From a bacterium (GTDB taxonomy: Bacteria > Myxococcota_A > UBA9160 > SZUA-336), in assembly GCA_024226335.1 (NCBI GenBank), contig JAAELY010000488.1, positions 1 through 64,000 of the forward strand: a stretch of DNA of 64,000 nucleotides. The letters run 5' to 3'. The position numbers and the translations under genes were made by a program. This document shows positions 17,452-25,468 of this stretch, in pieces. The notes under the pieces were generated by a model. It made no database searches. It had not been told where the DNA came from and saw nothing but the letters and a program-made list of their open reading frames with translations. Position 1 is the first letter of the stretch, and every line of letters starts with the position of its first letter.

Positions 17452-18324
17452 GTGGAAGGAAGCGAGCACCCCCCTGGCGATCCACCGCGGGCAAATCCGC
17501 GCGCGCGGCGTAGTCGAAAGCTCACCGACGTCCTGCACTACTTCATCGACGAAGAAGAGCAGGCCGAAGCTCTCGCAGCCAGGAGCGCGACGGACCCGCC
17601 CTCCGACGTCGCTGAACCGACCGGCAGGGAATTCGAGCCGGAGGCGACGCCCGCGAACCCGGAGGACTCGGACAACCCGAAACGTGTCGAGGGACGCAGC
17701 ATGCGCTGGTGCATCGCGGCAGATCCCCAGCGCATGCTCTGTTCGGCCCTCGCTCTCGATCTGGCTGCGGCCCTCGCACGCCGCGGAAACGCCGTGCGCG
17801 TGATTTCGCCTTTCTCACCCTCGCCCGTGGTTCCCCAGCCCCGCGATGTCGAGTGGCAGACGATCGAGCACGCACTCGCGGATCCCGCGGCGATTCAAGC
17901 TGCGCTCTCCGACCTCGACGGGCAGACGGGAGCGATCGTTCTTCTGCCGCCGAACAGCGTGTCGCGTATACTCAGCGGGTTGACGCCGCAGGCGCTCGAC
18001 GGCGTCTTGCTCCCGGTCGACTGTGCACCCTCCGGACTCACGCGCGCGCTGGGTTGGCTGGGCCGACTGGGAACCGCCCTTCCGAACCTGCGCATCGGCG
18101 TCACCCTGATGGGCGCGCCGGATCGAGAAACGGCGCAGCGCCTCTACCGAAAGCTCTCGGGCGCCGCACTCCGACAGTTCGGACTGCAGATCGAACACCT
18201 GGGTGAATTGCCGCGCGATCAGAGCAGCGATCGCTCTTTACTGCTGGGCATACCCGTGGTCGACGTCGACGCCCAGGGAAACGCCGCGCGCTGCCTCGAC
18301 GCCGTGTGTGGGCGACTGCAGTAA
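17452..18324 (+). CDS. Degenerate ParA/MinD-like protein
   Basis: This 290-residue protein starts at GTG 17452, with GGGAG 7 bases upstream. Residues 1-85 are Pro/Glu-rich and probably disordered. Residues about 83-290 keep the pattern of a ParA/MinD fold ('CSALALDLAAALARRGNAVRV', then 'DLDGQTGAIVLLPPNS' and 'DGVLLPVDCAPSGLTRALG'), but the P-loop position reads 'CIAADPQRMLCSA' and has no GKGGxGKT. It therefore probably does not bind ATP in the usual way. It sits 36 bases after the ParA-CBM48 gene, so an inactive partner or regulator of that ATPase is a reasonable guess. Confidence 0.7.
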   Translation: MEGSEHPPGDPPRANPRARRSRKLTDVLHYFIDEEEQAEALAARSATDPPSDVAEPTGREFEPEATPANPEDSDNPKRVEGRSMRWCIAADPQRMLCSALALDLAAALARRGNAVRVISPFSPSPVVPQPRDVEWQTIEHALADPAAIQAALSDLDGQTGAIVLLPPNSVSRILSGLTPQALDGVLLPVDCAPSGLTRALGWLGRLGTALPNLRIGVTLMGAPDRETAQRLYRKLSGAALRQFGLQIEHLGELPRDQSSDRSLLLGIPVVDVDAQGNAARCLDAVCGRLQ

Positions 18325-18337
18325 AGCCCGGGTCCCC

Positions 18338-19168
18338 TCAGTGAGCCTCTGATCCCGCGACTTCCGGAACGCCGCGCGAATCGGACGACGCTTGCGGCGG
18401 TCCGACCTCGATCGCAAGCAGAGTTCCCGCCGTGACGAACAGCGGCAGGCACAGGAAGTTGAGTCCGGGGATCAGTAGCGTGAACAGCGCGGTCGAACCA
18501 AAACCGAGCATGGTTGTCCGGTTGCGCCAGATCCAGTCCCTGCGCTGACCAAAGCGCACGCTGCGTCGATCGAGCACATAGCCGGTGTAATCGAGCGGAA
18601 GAAACAGGGCCGTGAACAAGGCTCCCCCGGCGACCGCAAACGCTTGCGCTCCCGGAATCAGCGCAAGAACGACAAACACCAGCTGGATCGCGACGAAGAA
18701 CGCCACGCGTTTACCCTCTTCTCTCAGACTGCGCAGAGCGGAAAGCCAGATTTCACGCCAGCTGGCCGATGGCCTCGGGGACCCGTCGCCGAGACAGATC
18801 GACTCGATTCGCTCGGACAGGACATCGAGAAACGGGGACGCGATCAACGCACCAAAAACGGTGAACGCAAAATACCCCGCGACCAGAAATGCAAGCAGCA
18901 GAAGCCACTGCACCAGCCACGAGATCGCGCGCAACGGACCGACCCACAGCCACTCGTACCAGACCTGGGCCTCGGGAGCCGGAATGCCCGAGCTGATCCA
19001 TTGCGAGAGTTCCGCCAGATTCGCGATGAAAGCCCAGGCTGCGAGTCCAAAAACCAGAAGATTCAGCAGCATGGGCAACACACACAGCGGCCACAGTTCC
19101 TTGCGGGTGCGCAACAGGCGCAGCGCATCGACCAGGAATCGCGGTCCGCGGAGAACACTCACTCCCAC
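18338..19168 (-). CDS. EI24/CysZ-like integral membrane protein
   Basis: This 276-residue protein has at least four strongly hydrophobic segments, for example 'WPLCVLPMLLNLLVFGLAA', 'LVQWLLLLAFLVAGYFAF' and 'FFVAIQLVFVVLALIPG', plus the EI24/CysZ signature region 'ASPFLDVLSERIE' and 'FLPLDYTGYVLDRR'. E. coli CysZ imports sulfate; distant homologues have unknown cargo. It converges on the ParA-like pair and lies 10 bases downstream of the phosphomannomutase gene. GTG 19168 or GTG 19162 may be the start. Confidence 0.8.
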   Translation of the reverse strand: MGVSVLRGPRFLVDALRLLRTRKELWPLCVLPMLLNLLVFGLAAWAFIANLAELSQWISSGIPAPEAQVWYEWLWVGPLRAISWLVQWLLLLAFLVAGYFAFTVFGALIASPFLDVLSERIESICLGDGSPRPSASWREIWLSALRSLREEGKRVAFFVAIQLVFVVLALIPGAQAFAVAGGALFTALFLPLDYTGYVLDRRSVRFGQRRDWIWRNRTTMLGFGSTALFTLLIPGLNFLCLPLFVTAGTLLAIEVGPPQASSDSRGVPEVAGSEAH

Positions 19169-19178
19169 ACCTCTTGGA

Positions 19179-20531
19179 TCAGCCCTCGATCACCGGCAGT
19201 AGCTGCTCACAGCGGAGCTTCACTTCCTCCTCGCTGGGCGCCTCCAGATTCAGGCGCAGTAGCGGTTCGGTGTTCGAAGGCCGCAGATTGAACCACCAGT
19301 CCTCGTACTGCACGGTGAGCCCGTCGAGTTGATCGGCTTCGCCATCGGGAAAAGCCTCACGCACGCGCGTGGTAGCCGCGGCAACGTCTTTGACGCGTCG
19401 GTTGAGCTCCCCGCTTTGACTGTACTTGCGATACGGAGTCCAGAGTTCGGACAGGCGACAATCCCGAAGCTCGAGCGTCTTCATGAGCAGTAGCATCGTG
19501 GCCGCGGCATCGTCGGCAACGTATCCGGAAGGAAAACTGAAGTAGTAGTGCCCGGACAGTTCGCCACCGAAACACGCCCCGGTTTCGCGTAGCACCTGCT
19601 TCATGAATGCGTGGCCGACGCGACTGCGAATCGGGATGGCTCCACAGGCTTCAATCGTCTCGGGCACGATGCGGCTCGATCGCAGATCGTAGACGATGCC
19701 GCCTCCCTGCTGATGATCGAGCCATCCCTGTTCTACGACCGCGCACGCCAGAGCCGCGGTCATCAGGTCGGCCGGGATCGCTTCCCCAGTCTCGTCGACG
19801 AAGACCGCACGGTCGCCGTCACCGTCGAAGGCAATACCCATGTCGGCCCCCTGCTCGCGCACCGCCTTCTGCAGATCCTCCAGGTTCTCGGGTTCGAGCG
19901 GGTTGGCTTCGTGATTCGGAAAGCTCCCGTCCGGTTCGAAGTAGAGCCGCGTCTGTTCCAGCGGCAGACTGTCCAGCAAGTCCGCGTACGCCTCGCCCGC
20001 AATTCCGTTACCCGCATCGATCGCCACCTTGAGCGGGCGGCTCACGGGAAACAACTCGCGCAGGCTTTCAGCGTAGCGATCGTGGACAGACTCTTTGCAC
20101 ACGGACGCCTGAGCGGTGCCCGGTGATTCGTCCAGCAACTGGAAAGCCAGGTCGCGGATCTCGGCCAGGCCACTCTCGATGCCGATCGGGATCGCAGCGG
20201 GACCACAGAGCTTGAAGCCGTTGTAGCCGGCGGGATTGTGCGACGCCGTGATCATGACGCCGCCGGTTGCGCCGAAAGCGGCCGTGGCAAAGTAGACCAT
20301 GGGAGTGGCAACACGACCGATGTCGATCACCTCCACCCCCTCGGAACTCAGGCCCTCGATCATCGCGTCGCGCAGCTCGCCGCCGCTTTCGCGCATATCG
20401 GTTCCGATCACGATGGATTCCGCGCTCAGATGGCGCGCCAGGGCGCGACCCACTGCGTTCCCCGCGGGTGCGTCGATTTCCTGAGGGAATAGACCGCGAA
20501 CGTCGTAGGCCTTGAATATGCTCTTTTTCAT
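19179..20531 (-). CDS. Phosphomannomutase/phosphoglucomutase
   Basis: This 450-residue alpha-D-phosphohexomutase interconverts hexose-6-phosphate and hexose-1-phosphate. The catalytic phosphoserine is S97 in 'TASHNP', the metal loop is 'DGDGDR' (236-241), the sugar loop is 'GGELSGHYYF' and the phosphate site is 'RPSNTEP'. It resembles the bifunctional PMM/PGM (AlgC/ManB type). It would feed GDP-mannose, LPS or glycogen synthesis, which may relate to the nearby CBM48 protein (inference). The frame is open upstream to 20723, but ATG 20531 begins the conserved 'FKAYDVRG' segment. Confidence 0.92.
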   Translation of the reverse strand: MKKSIFKAYDVRGLFPQEIDAPAGNAVGRALARHLSAESIVIGTDMRESGGELRDAMIEGLSSEGVEVIDIGRVATPMVYFATAAFGATGGVMITASHNPAGYNGFKLCGPAAIPIGIESGLAEIRDLAFQLLDESPGTAQASVCKESVHDRYAESLRELFPVSRPLKVAIDAGNGIAGEAYADLLDSLPLEQTRLYFEPDGSFPNHEANPLEPENLEDLQKAVREQGADMGIAFDGDGDRAVFVDETGEAIPADLMTAALACAVVEQGWLDHQQGGGIVYDLRSSRIVPETIEACGAIPIRSRVGHAFMKQVLRETGACFGGELSGHYYFSFPSGYVADDAAATMLLLMKTLELRDCRLSELWTPYRKYSQSGELNRRVKDVAAATTRVREAFPDGEADQLDGLTVQYEDWWFNLRPSNTEPLLRLNLEAPSEEEVKLRCEQLLPVIEG

Positions 20532-20591
20532 GACGGGAATGTCCCCGGTCGTCGCGTTGACTTCAACCCGTGAGTTGCCGATGCTGTCCCT

Positions 20592-20774
20592 ATGTTCGGA
20601 CTCGGAGTACCTGAACTCCTCATCATCATGGTGATCGTGGTCGTCATCTTCGGCGCCACCCGTCTGCCCCAGATCGGCGAGGGGCTGGGCAAGGGAATCA
20701 AGAATTTCCGAGGAGCCATGCAAGAGCCCCCGGAAATCGATGTGACACCGGACAAGGACGACGACAAGGAATAG
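20592..20774 (+). CDS. tatA: Twin-arginine translocase subunit TatA/TatE
   Basis: The 60-residue protein has one N-terminal membrane helix ('[19 protein letters not shown]'), the conserved hinge '[20 protein letters not shown]', then a short amphipathic helix and an acidic tail. This is the TatA/E pattern; no tatB or tatC is in the window. It is divergent from the phosphomannomutase gene with a 60-base gap. A candidate Tat substrate in this window is the amine oxidase at 50861. Confidence 0.93.
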   Translation: MFGLGVPELLIIMVIVVVIFGATRLPQIGEGLGKGIKNFRGAMQEPPEIDVTPDKDDDKE

Positions 20775-20793
20775 TCGTCCGAGCTCCCCACAC

Positions 20794-20830
20794 GAGCTCT
20801 AGCAGGCCTGCGGAAGAACGCTGCTAGCTC
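20794..20830. terminator. Candidate bidirectional hairpin between tatA and zinc-ribbon gene
   Basis: CTAGCAG (20799-20805) and CTGCTAG (20821-20827) are perfect inverted repeats, extended by GAGC/GCTC with a two-base bulge. The hairpin lies between two convergent genes and covers the stop codon of the minus-strand gene. There is no T-tract, so termination is only suggested by position. Confidence 0.35.
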
Positions 20831-22086
20831 GGGATCAGCTCGACGAGAAAGCGCCGGGCGCCGGGCGCCGGTTCAGGCAGGATCAGTGTGAACCCGTCGG
20901 CTTTTTCAGGGGCGGTCCTGGGGCCCACCGCGGCCCCTTCGCCGACCAGAGGATCCAATAGGGGATCGTCGCGACGTCCGACCGTTGCGACCCTGGGCGC
21001 GCCGAGGGGCTGGCCTTTGGCGTCGATCAGAGTAACCTGAACGAGGGGAACGGGACTCGCCGACTCGGCCTTGAGCGTCCCGCGCAATACGAGCAACCGG
21101 CGCCGGCTCGGGTCGTAGATGTGGAAGGCTTCGATTTCCGTGGCGGTCCAGCCTGCCCCTTTTACCGCTGCGGGGCCGGGAATCTCGCCAAGCCCGTGGG
21201 TCCAGGTCGTATGAACGACTCCCAGACTCACGATCACACCCAGCGCGAGGGCCAGAATCTGAATGATCGCCGCGCCCCGACGCCGGGCCGGAGCTTCGAA
21301 CTCGACCTCGGGCTCATGCTCGATCGCAGGCCGGAAGCGGGTGGAATCCCGCTCCGTCACTTTGTGGGCGGCGGCGAGTACGTTGTCGGTCCCGGCCGGG
21401 CCTGCCGGCTCGGACGGCTGGGCAGCTGCGGGAGTGGTCGGAACGGCCAGGGATCCCCAGCTGTCGTCTTCATCGTCGTCGAGATCCTTGCCCAGCACGT
21501 CTTCGAAGCTCTCGACATCACTGATGGGGGGGGGGGCCGCCTTCTCGTTGCGCTCGACCTCGAGAATAGGCATGTCATCGTCTTCCGACAGGCTGACACC
21601 CTGGGCCGCGACCGGCTCCTCGGAGTTGAGGGCCGAAGGCTCCACCCCGATCATCTGCGAATCGCGCTCGAATACGGGTGGATCTTCCTTGCGCTCGGCC
21701 GGTTCGGAATCCTCTTCAATCTGGTCGGGAGGCTGCTCCGTAGCGAGATCCGGCACCTGTTCAAAATCGAGCTGCTGCCCCCCCTGCGCCTCGCGCAACG
21801 ACGGTGCCGTCGCGGAAGTCGAAGGCCCGGGTTCGTCGAACAAGAACTCGGGGTTGTCCAGATCGGGATCTCCCGCGGACGTACTCGGGGGTAGAACGCT
21901 CGAAGACTCCAGCGTCTGCGACGCGCTATGCTCCGGTGCGTCCGATGGGGGCGTGGGTGTCGCAGGAGGCGGCGTTGCGTGGAAGCGGTGATGGCAGTTC
22001 GAACAGCGAACCCGTGCGCCTTTCGAGGAAAGACGACCATCCGCGAGATGGAACCGCGTCTTGCACTTTCCACACTCGATAACCAT
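20824..22086 (-). CDS. Zinc-ribbon (MJ0042-type) DUF3426-like membrane protein
   Basis: The 420-residue protein begins with an MJ0042 zinc ribbon ('CGKCKTRFHL' ... 'RCSNCHHRF'), followed by some 200 residues of acidic, Pro-rich, probably disordered sequence. One membrane helix follows ('IIQILALALGVIVSLGVV') and then a DUF3426-like beta domain ('GTLKAESASPVPLVQVTLID'). Such proteins are common in deltaproteobacteria, with unknown function. ATG 22086 is used because the zinc ribbon starts right after it; the frame extends upstream without conserved sequence. Confidence 0.82.
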   Translation of the reverse strand: MVIECGKCKTRFHLADGRLSSKGARVRCSNCHHRFHATPPPATPTPPSDAPEHSASQTLESSSVLPPSTSAGDPDLDNPEFLFDEPGPSTSATAPSLREAQGGQQLDFEQVPDLATEQPPDQIEEDSEPAERKEDPPVFERDSQMIGVEPSALNSEEPVAAQGVSLSEDDDMPILEVERNEKAAPPPISDVESFEDVLGKDLDDDEDDSWGSLAVPTTPAAAQPSEPAGPAGTDNVLAAAHKVTERDSTRFRPAIEHEPEVEFEAPARRRGAAIIQILALALGVIVSLGVVHTTWTHGLGEIPGPAAVKGAGWTATEIEAFHIYDPSRRRLLVLRGTLKAESASPVPLVQVTLIDAKGQPLGAPRVATVGRRDDPLLDPLVGEGAAVGPRTAPEKADGFTLILPEPAPGARRFLVELIPS

Positions 22087-22175
22087 GAAACGCTTGATTC
22101 CCCTCGGACCGGTGCGGATCTGCACCTACCCGTTCTCCGGGTCGGCGACTCCTGCGTACTGCTTGAGGTAATGGC

Positions 22176-23141
22176 TTGAATACGACGCTCGAAGAACTGC
22201 TATCGCGTCGTCTCTTGATCGTTGCGGGAAAGGGAGGCACAGGAAAGACCACCTTCGCCGCTGCGCTCGGTACTCTGGCGGCTCGCGCTGGAATCGACAC
22301 CGTGGTGGCCGAAGTCGGTGCGGAACCGGTGCTCCCACGTCTCTTGTCGGAAAAACCAGCGCATTCCAAAGACCCGGGACGCAATCCGATCCGCATGGCT
22401 CCGCATCTGTTCACCCTTCACGTGCAACCACGCGCTGCGCTCACCGAGTTCCTGGAGTTGCAACTGCGGGTGCGCGCCGTCGCCCGCGGGATCGTCAACA
22501 ACCAGGCTTTCGGCCTGTTTCTCGAGGCCGCGCCGGGCTGGCGTGAGTTGATCACGCTGGGAAAGCTCTGGTATCTGACTTCCCTGGAGACCCGAGGCAA
22601 GCCGCGCTGGCCGCTGGTCATTGTCGACGCACCCGCCACCGGTCACGGCCTTTCGCTTCTCTCGGTCCCGAACGTCGTCCTCGAAACCGTGCGTCTGGGA
22701 CCGCTGCGCCGACACACCGAGGCCGTGCAACGGCTGCTGCGCGATCCCGCAAAGACGCTGGTCCTGCCGGTCACCCTGCCCGAAGAGCTGCCGGTAAACG
22801 AAACGCTCGAGTTATGCGAGCGCATGCGAGATCTCGAACTGAGCGTCGGTCCGATGATCGCCAACGGCGTGGAGACCCCACCCGATCTCCCGGATCTCGA
22901 CGCAGTCGTGAGAAGCCTCTCGGGGCTGCCGAGTGCCGAAGCTCCCCCGTTGGCGAACCCGTCGAGCGTAAAGGAAGCGCTACAGCACCGCCTGTTGCGA
23001 TCGCGCATGCATCGGCAGTTTCTCGAACGACTGGCCAATCGAGGCGATGAGAGCTGCTGGGAATTGCCTTATCTGGCCGCGGACCTCGATGCGCCGTCCG
23101 GCATCGGACTGTTGAGCGACGCGCTGGGGGCGGCACTTTGA
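22176..23141 (+). CDS. ArsA/GET3-like ATPase, first of a pair
   Basis: This 321-residue ATPase has deviant Walker A 'GKGGTGKTT' (18-26, with the signature Lys19), and 'VIVDAPATGHGLSLL' as the switch II-like region. It lacks the Cys metal site of true arsenite pumps. Paired small ArsA proteins also occur in mycobacteria (Rv3679/Rv3680). TTG 22176 is chosen because GAGG lies 7 bases upstream. It overlaps the second ArsA gene by TTGA, so a 1:1 heterodimer is likely. Client and role are unknown. Confidence 0.85.
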   Translation: MNTTLEELLSRRLLIVAGKGGTGKTTFAAALGTLAARAGIDTVVAEVGAEPVLPRLLSEKPAHSKDPGRNPIRMAPHLFTLHVQPRAALTEFLELQLRVRAVARGIVNNQAFGLFLEAAPGWRELITLGKLWYLTSLETRGKPRWPLVIVDAPATGHGLSLLSVPNVVLETVRLGPLRRHTEAVQRLLRDPAKTLVLPVTLPEELPVNETLELCERMRDLELSVGPMIANGVETPPDLPDLDAVVRSLSGLPSAEAPPLANPSSVKEALQHRLLRSRMHRQFLERLANRGDESCWELPYLAADLDAPSGIGLLSDALGAAL

Positions 23142-24310
23142 CTGCGTGGCTGGAGCATCGCGTATTGATCACCGTCGGTACGGGCGGAGTGGGCAAGACC
23201 ACCGTCGCTGCCGCGCTGGCGTTGCAGGCCGCGCGCAGCGGCAAGAATGTGCTCGTCCTGACGATCGACCCGGCCAAACGCCTGGCCGATGCACTGGGCA
23301 TCGGCGTGTTGGACCACGAACCGCGCGAAGTACCAGCCGAACTCGTTCGCGGAGAGTCCGGCGAGAATAAGGGCCGAATGTTCGCGATGATGCTCGACAC
23401 CAAGCGCACCTTCGACGAACTGGTCGCGCGCTTTGCGCCCGACGAGGAGGCGCGCGCGCGAATTCTCGCAAACCCGATCTACCAGAACCTGACCGATGCG
23501 CTCTCAGGTACCCGCGAATACTCTGCGATGGAGAAACTCCACCAACTCGCAAGTGACAGCGAGCACGATCTGATCGTGCTCGACACGCCCCCGGCCGCGC
23601 ACGCACTCGACTTTCTCGATGCACCCCGCCGCCTGACCGGCTTTCTGGATGGACAGTTCATCAAACTTCTCCTGCACCCGGCCGCAGCAGTCGGTCGCGC
23701 CGGTTTTCGTCTGTTCCGCGCCGGCTCAGATCTGGCCTTGAAAGCACTCGAGAGAATTACGGGTCTGGAATTCCTTCGAACCATCTCGGAATTCCTGCTG
23801 GCGTTCGACTCGATGCTCGATGGGTTCATGGATCGCGCGCGCGAAGTCCAGGACATGCTGCGAGATCCTGGCTCGGGCTTCATTCTGGTGGCCGGTCCGG
23901 ACCCCGAGCAGGTCAGGCGAGCTGAATCCTTCTGGAAACGACTCGAAGATGAAAAGATCCATCTGGTCGGACTCGTGATCAACCGCATGCGCACCTGGCC
24001 ACAGAGTGGCGAGCCTCCATCCGTGGATCCCGACGCCCGAGAAGCGGCGCGTACCTGGCTCGCCGGCGCATTCGAACGAGCGGAAGTGGGCTTCGACCCG
24101 GCGAAAGCCGCCGATGTTCTGGTGTCGACGACCGCCCGGCACGCGCTGCTCGCGGCTCGCGATGCCCAGATGCTGCGCCAGTTACAATCCGCACTCCCCC
24201 TGGAAACGAGTCAGGTGCGAACGATTCCACTATTTTCCGAAGACGTGCACGCACTCGAGGGCTTGAGCCGCATGTGCGGGTTCCTGTTCGCGGAAGGCGA
24301 AGATGCCTGA
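23138..24310 (+). CDS. ArsA/GET3-like ATPase, second of a pair
   Basis: This 390-residue ATPase begins at TTG 23138, overlapping the preceding stop (TTGA). Walker A reads 'GTGGVGKTT' (14-22), so the signature Lys of the first partner is Thr here. The switch regions are 'LTIDPAKRLADALG' and 'IVLDTPPAAHALDFLDAP'. In a heterodimer only one subunit would donate the cross-interface Lys. It overlaps the following small gene by 8 bases and lies upstream of phaR. Confidence 0.85.
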   Translation: MTAWLEHRVLITVGTGGVGKTTVAAALALQAARSGKNVLVLTIDPAKRLADALGIGVLDHEPREVPAELVRGESGENKGRMFAMMLDTKRTFDELVARFAPDEEARARILANPIYQNLTDALSGTREYSAMEKLHQLASDSEHDLIVLDTPPAAHALDFLDAPRRLTGFLDGQFIKLLLHPAAAVGRAGFRLFRAGSDLALKALERITGLEFLRTISEFLLAFDSMLDGFMDRAREVQDMLRDPGSGFILVAGPDPEQVRRAESFWKRLEDEKIHLVGLVINRMRTWPQSGEPPSVDPDAREAARTWLAGAFERAEVGFDPAKAADVLVSTTARHALLAARDAQMLRQLQSALPLETSQVRTIPLFSEDVHALEGLSRMCGFLFAEGEDA

Positions 24311-24689
24311 GAAAGCGAATCGAAGTCTGCTCCATCTGATCCGAGCGGCAGAGGAACTGCTGCACGCAGGTGCAGAAGCGGCGTCCGCTGCGCGACGGCG
24401 CGTGGAGCACGAAGAGGGAGCCATCGGGAACGGCCCCGCGGAGATTCTGGCCTCCCTGGTCGGCCAGCTCGAAGGCCCGGCTCTGGCGCGGCTCAGAGGG
24501 GCCGTGCGCGACGAGATCGGTCGCTGGTCCCAGAGGGCCGCCTCGGATCCAGCCGCCGAAAAGGTTCGCGACCTGCTCGCGGCGCTTCTGGCGGCCATTG
24601 CACGGGACGAAGAAGCCGCGGAGGCCCAGCCGGTTTCACCTCGCCCACGGGCAGCCCCGCGCCGCAGCACGCGCAACAGGAACTCCTAA
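24303..24689 (+). CDS. Small hypothetical protein following the ArsA pair
   Basis: This 128-residue protein has no family I recognise. It is mostly helical and charged, with an Ala/Arg-rich middle and a basic C-terminal tail ('SPRPRAAPRRSTRNRNS'). It overlaps the second ArsA gene by 8 bases and precedes phaR by 57 bases. Coupling suggests it works with the ATPases; its helical, charged makeup could suit an adaptor or granule-associated protein, but nothing proves that. Confidence 0.6.
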   Translation: MPEKANRSLLHLIRAAEELLHAGAEAASAARRRVEHEEGAIGNGPAEILASLVGQLEGPALARLRGAVRDEIGRWSQRAASDPAAEKVRDLLAALLAAIARDEEAAEAQPVSPRPRAAPRRSTRNRNS

Positions 24690-24746
24690 GCCCCGGCCTG
24701 CTCTCGATTTGACCGGCGGCCTGAACGGGTGGGATACTGCAGCCCT

Positions 24747-25277
24747 ATGGCCGTTTTGATCAAGCGCTACGCGAACCGCAAGCTCTATAACACCGATTCG
24801 AGTCGGTATATCACGCTCAAGGGAATCTCCGAGCTTGTCCGCGAAGGCAAGGACATCTGCGTGATCGACAACGAGACCGGAGAGGAGATCACTCCGATCA
24901 TCCTCTCGCAGATTCTCGTCGACGATCAAAAGCAGAGCCGCGAGGATGGCTCGGGTGTACCCGGTCGCGTCCTGACCGAACTCGTTTCGCGCAGCAGCGA
25001 TGCGTTGTACAAGCTGGTGCGCCGCAGCATGGACGACGCGAATCAGAACCTGAACGAGGTTCGCGACAATATCCGCAAGTGGGTCAACACAGAAGATGAA
25101 CCTTCGGTCGACCTCGGCGAGGTCCAGCGCACGGTTCACGATGCGGTTGAACGCGTGCTGCGAGTTGCGGATCTTCCGACGCGTGCGGATCTGGAAGCGC
25201 TTAACAAGAATCTCGAGCGATTGTCGACTGCTTTGTCGAATTTCGAACGGCAGTTGTCGGAGCGTTCTGGTTCTTAG
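24747..25277 (+). CDS. phaR: PhaR-type polyhydroxyalkanoate synthesis regulator
   Basis: This 176-residue protein has the PHB/PHA accumulation regulator DNA-binding domain at its N-terminus ('VLIKRYANRKLYNTDSSRYI', then 'ISELVREGKDICVIDNETGE'). The last third is a heptad-like coiled coil ('RADLEALNKNLERLSTALSN'). PhaR proteins repress granule-coat (phasin) genes and bind PHA granules. No phaC or phasin is in this window. ATG 24747 starts the conserved domain; the upstream GTG 24729 extension is not conserved. Confidence 0.92.
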   Translation: MAVLIKRYANRKLYNTDSSRYITLKGISELVREGKDICVIDNETGEEITPIILSQILVDDQKQSREDGSGVPGRVLTELVSRSSDALYKLVRRSMDDANQNLNEVRDNIRKWVNTEDEPSVDLGEVQRTVHDAVERVLRVADLPTRADLEALNKNLERLSTALSNFERQLSERSGS

Positions 25278-25300
25278 TTCTCGGTTTGATTTTTCGTTGA

Positions 25301-25416
25301 GGTAGCTGAGTCGGTCGGACGCAAGCCCCTGCCGGTCGTGCTCCGCTCGCTTCGTGTGGACCTTGCAGCGCTCTTTGGTGGCTCCGAAACGCCCGGCAGG
25401 GGCTTGCGTCCGACCT
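25301..25416 (+). repeat. Stem-loop repeat element, copy 1
   Basis: This ~115-base element lies just after the phaR stop. It holds a perfect 23-bp inverted repeat (25313-25335 pairs with 25393-25415) around a 57-base loop, preceded by 'ggtagctgagtc'. The reverse complement of 26264-26377 is a second copy: the 57-base loop differs at 4 positions, and the stem sequences differ but still pair. Together the two copies bracket the PEP-CTERM-like gene in inverted orientation. I do not recognise this element; a REP/MITE-like family is the closest idea. Confidence 0.85.
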
Positions 25417-25468
25417 CCACGCCACGCTCCAATCTAGCGTCGAATTCCGGGTCTCCTGGCGACGGGAC

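Noticed and set aside
22171-22179. Two-codon mini-ORF (ATG GCT TGA) before the first ArsA gene
   Set aside because: Its ATG is only 2 bases from the GAGG, too close for good initiation, and the TTG 22176 is at the right distance. Probably chance.
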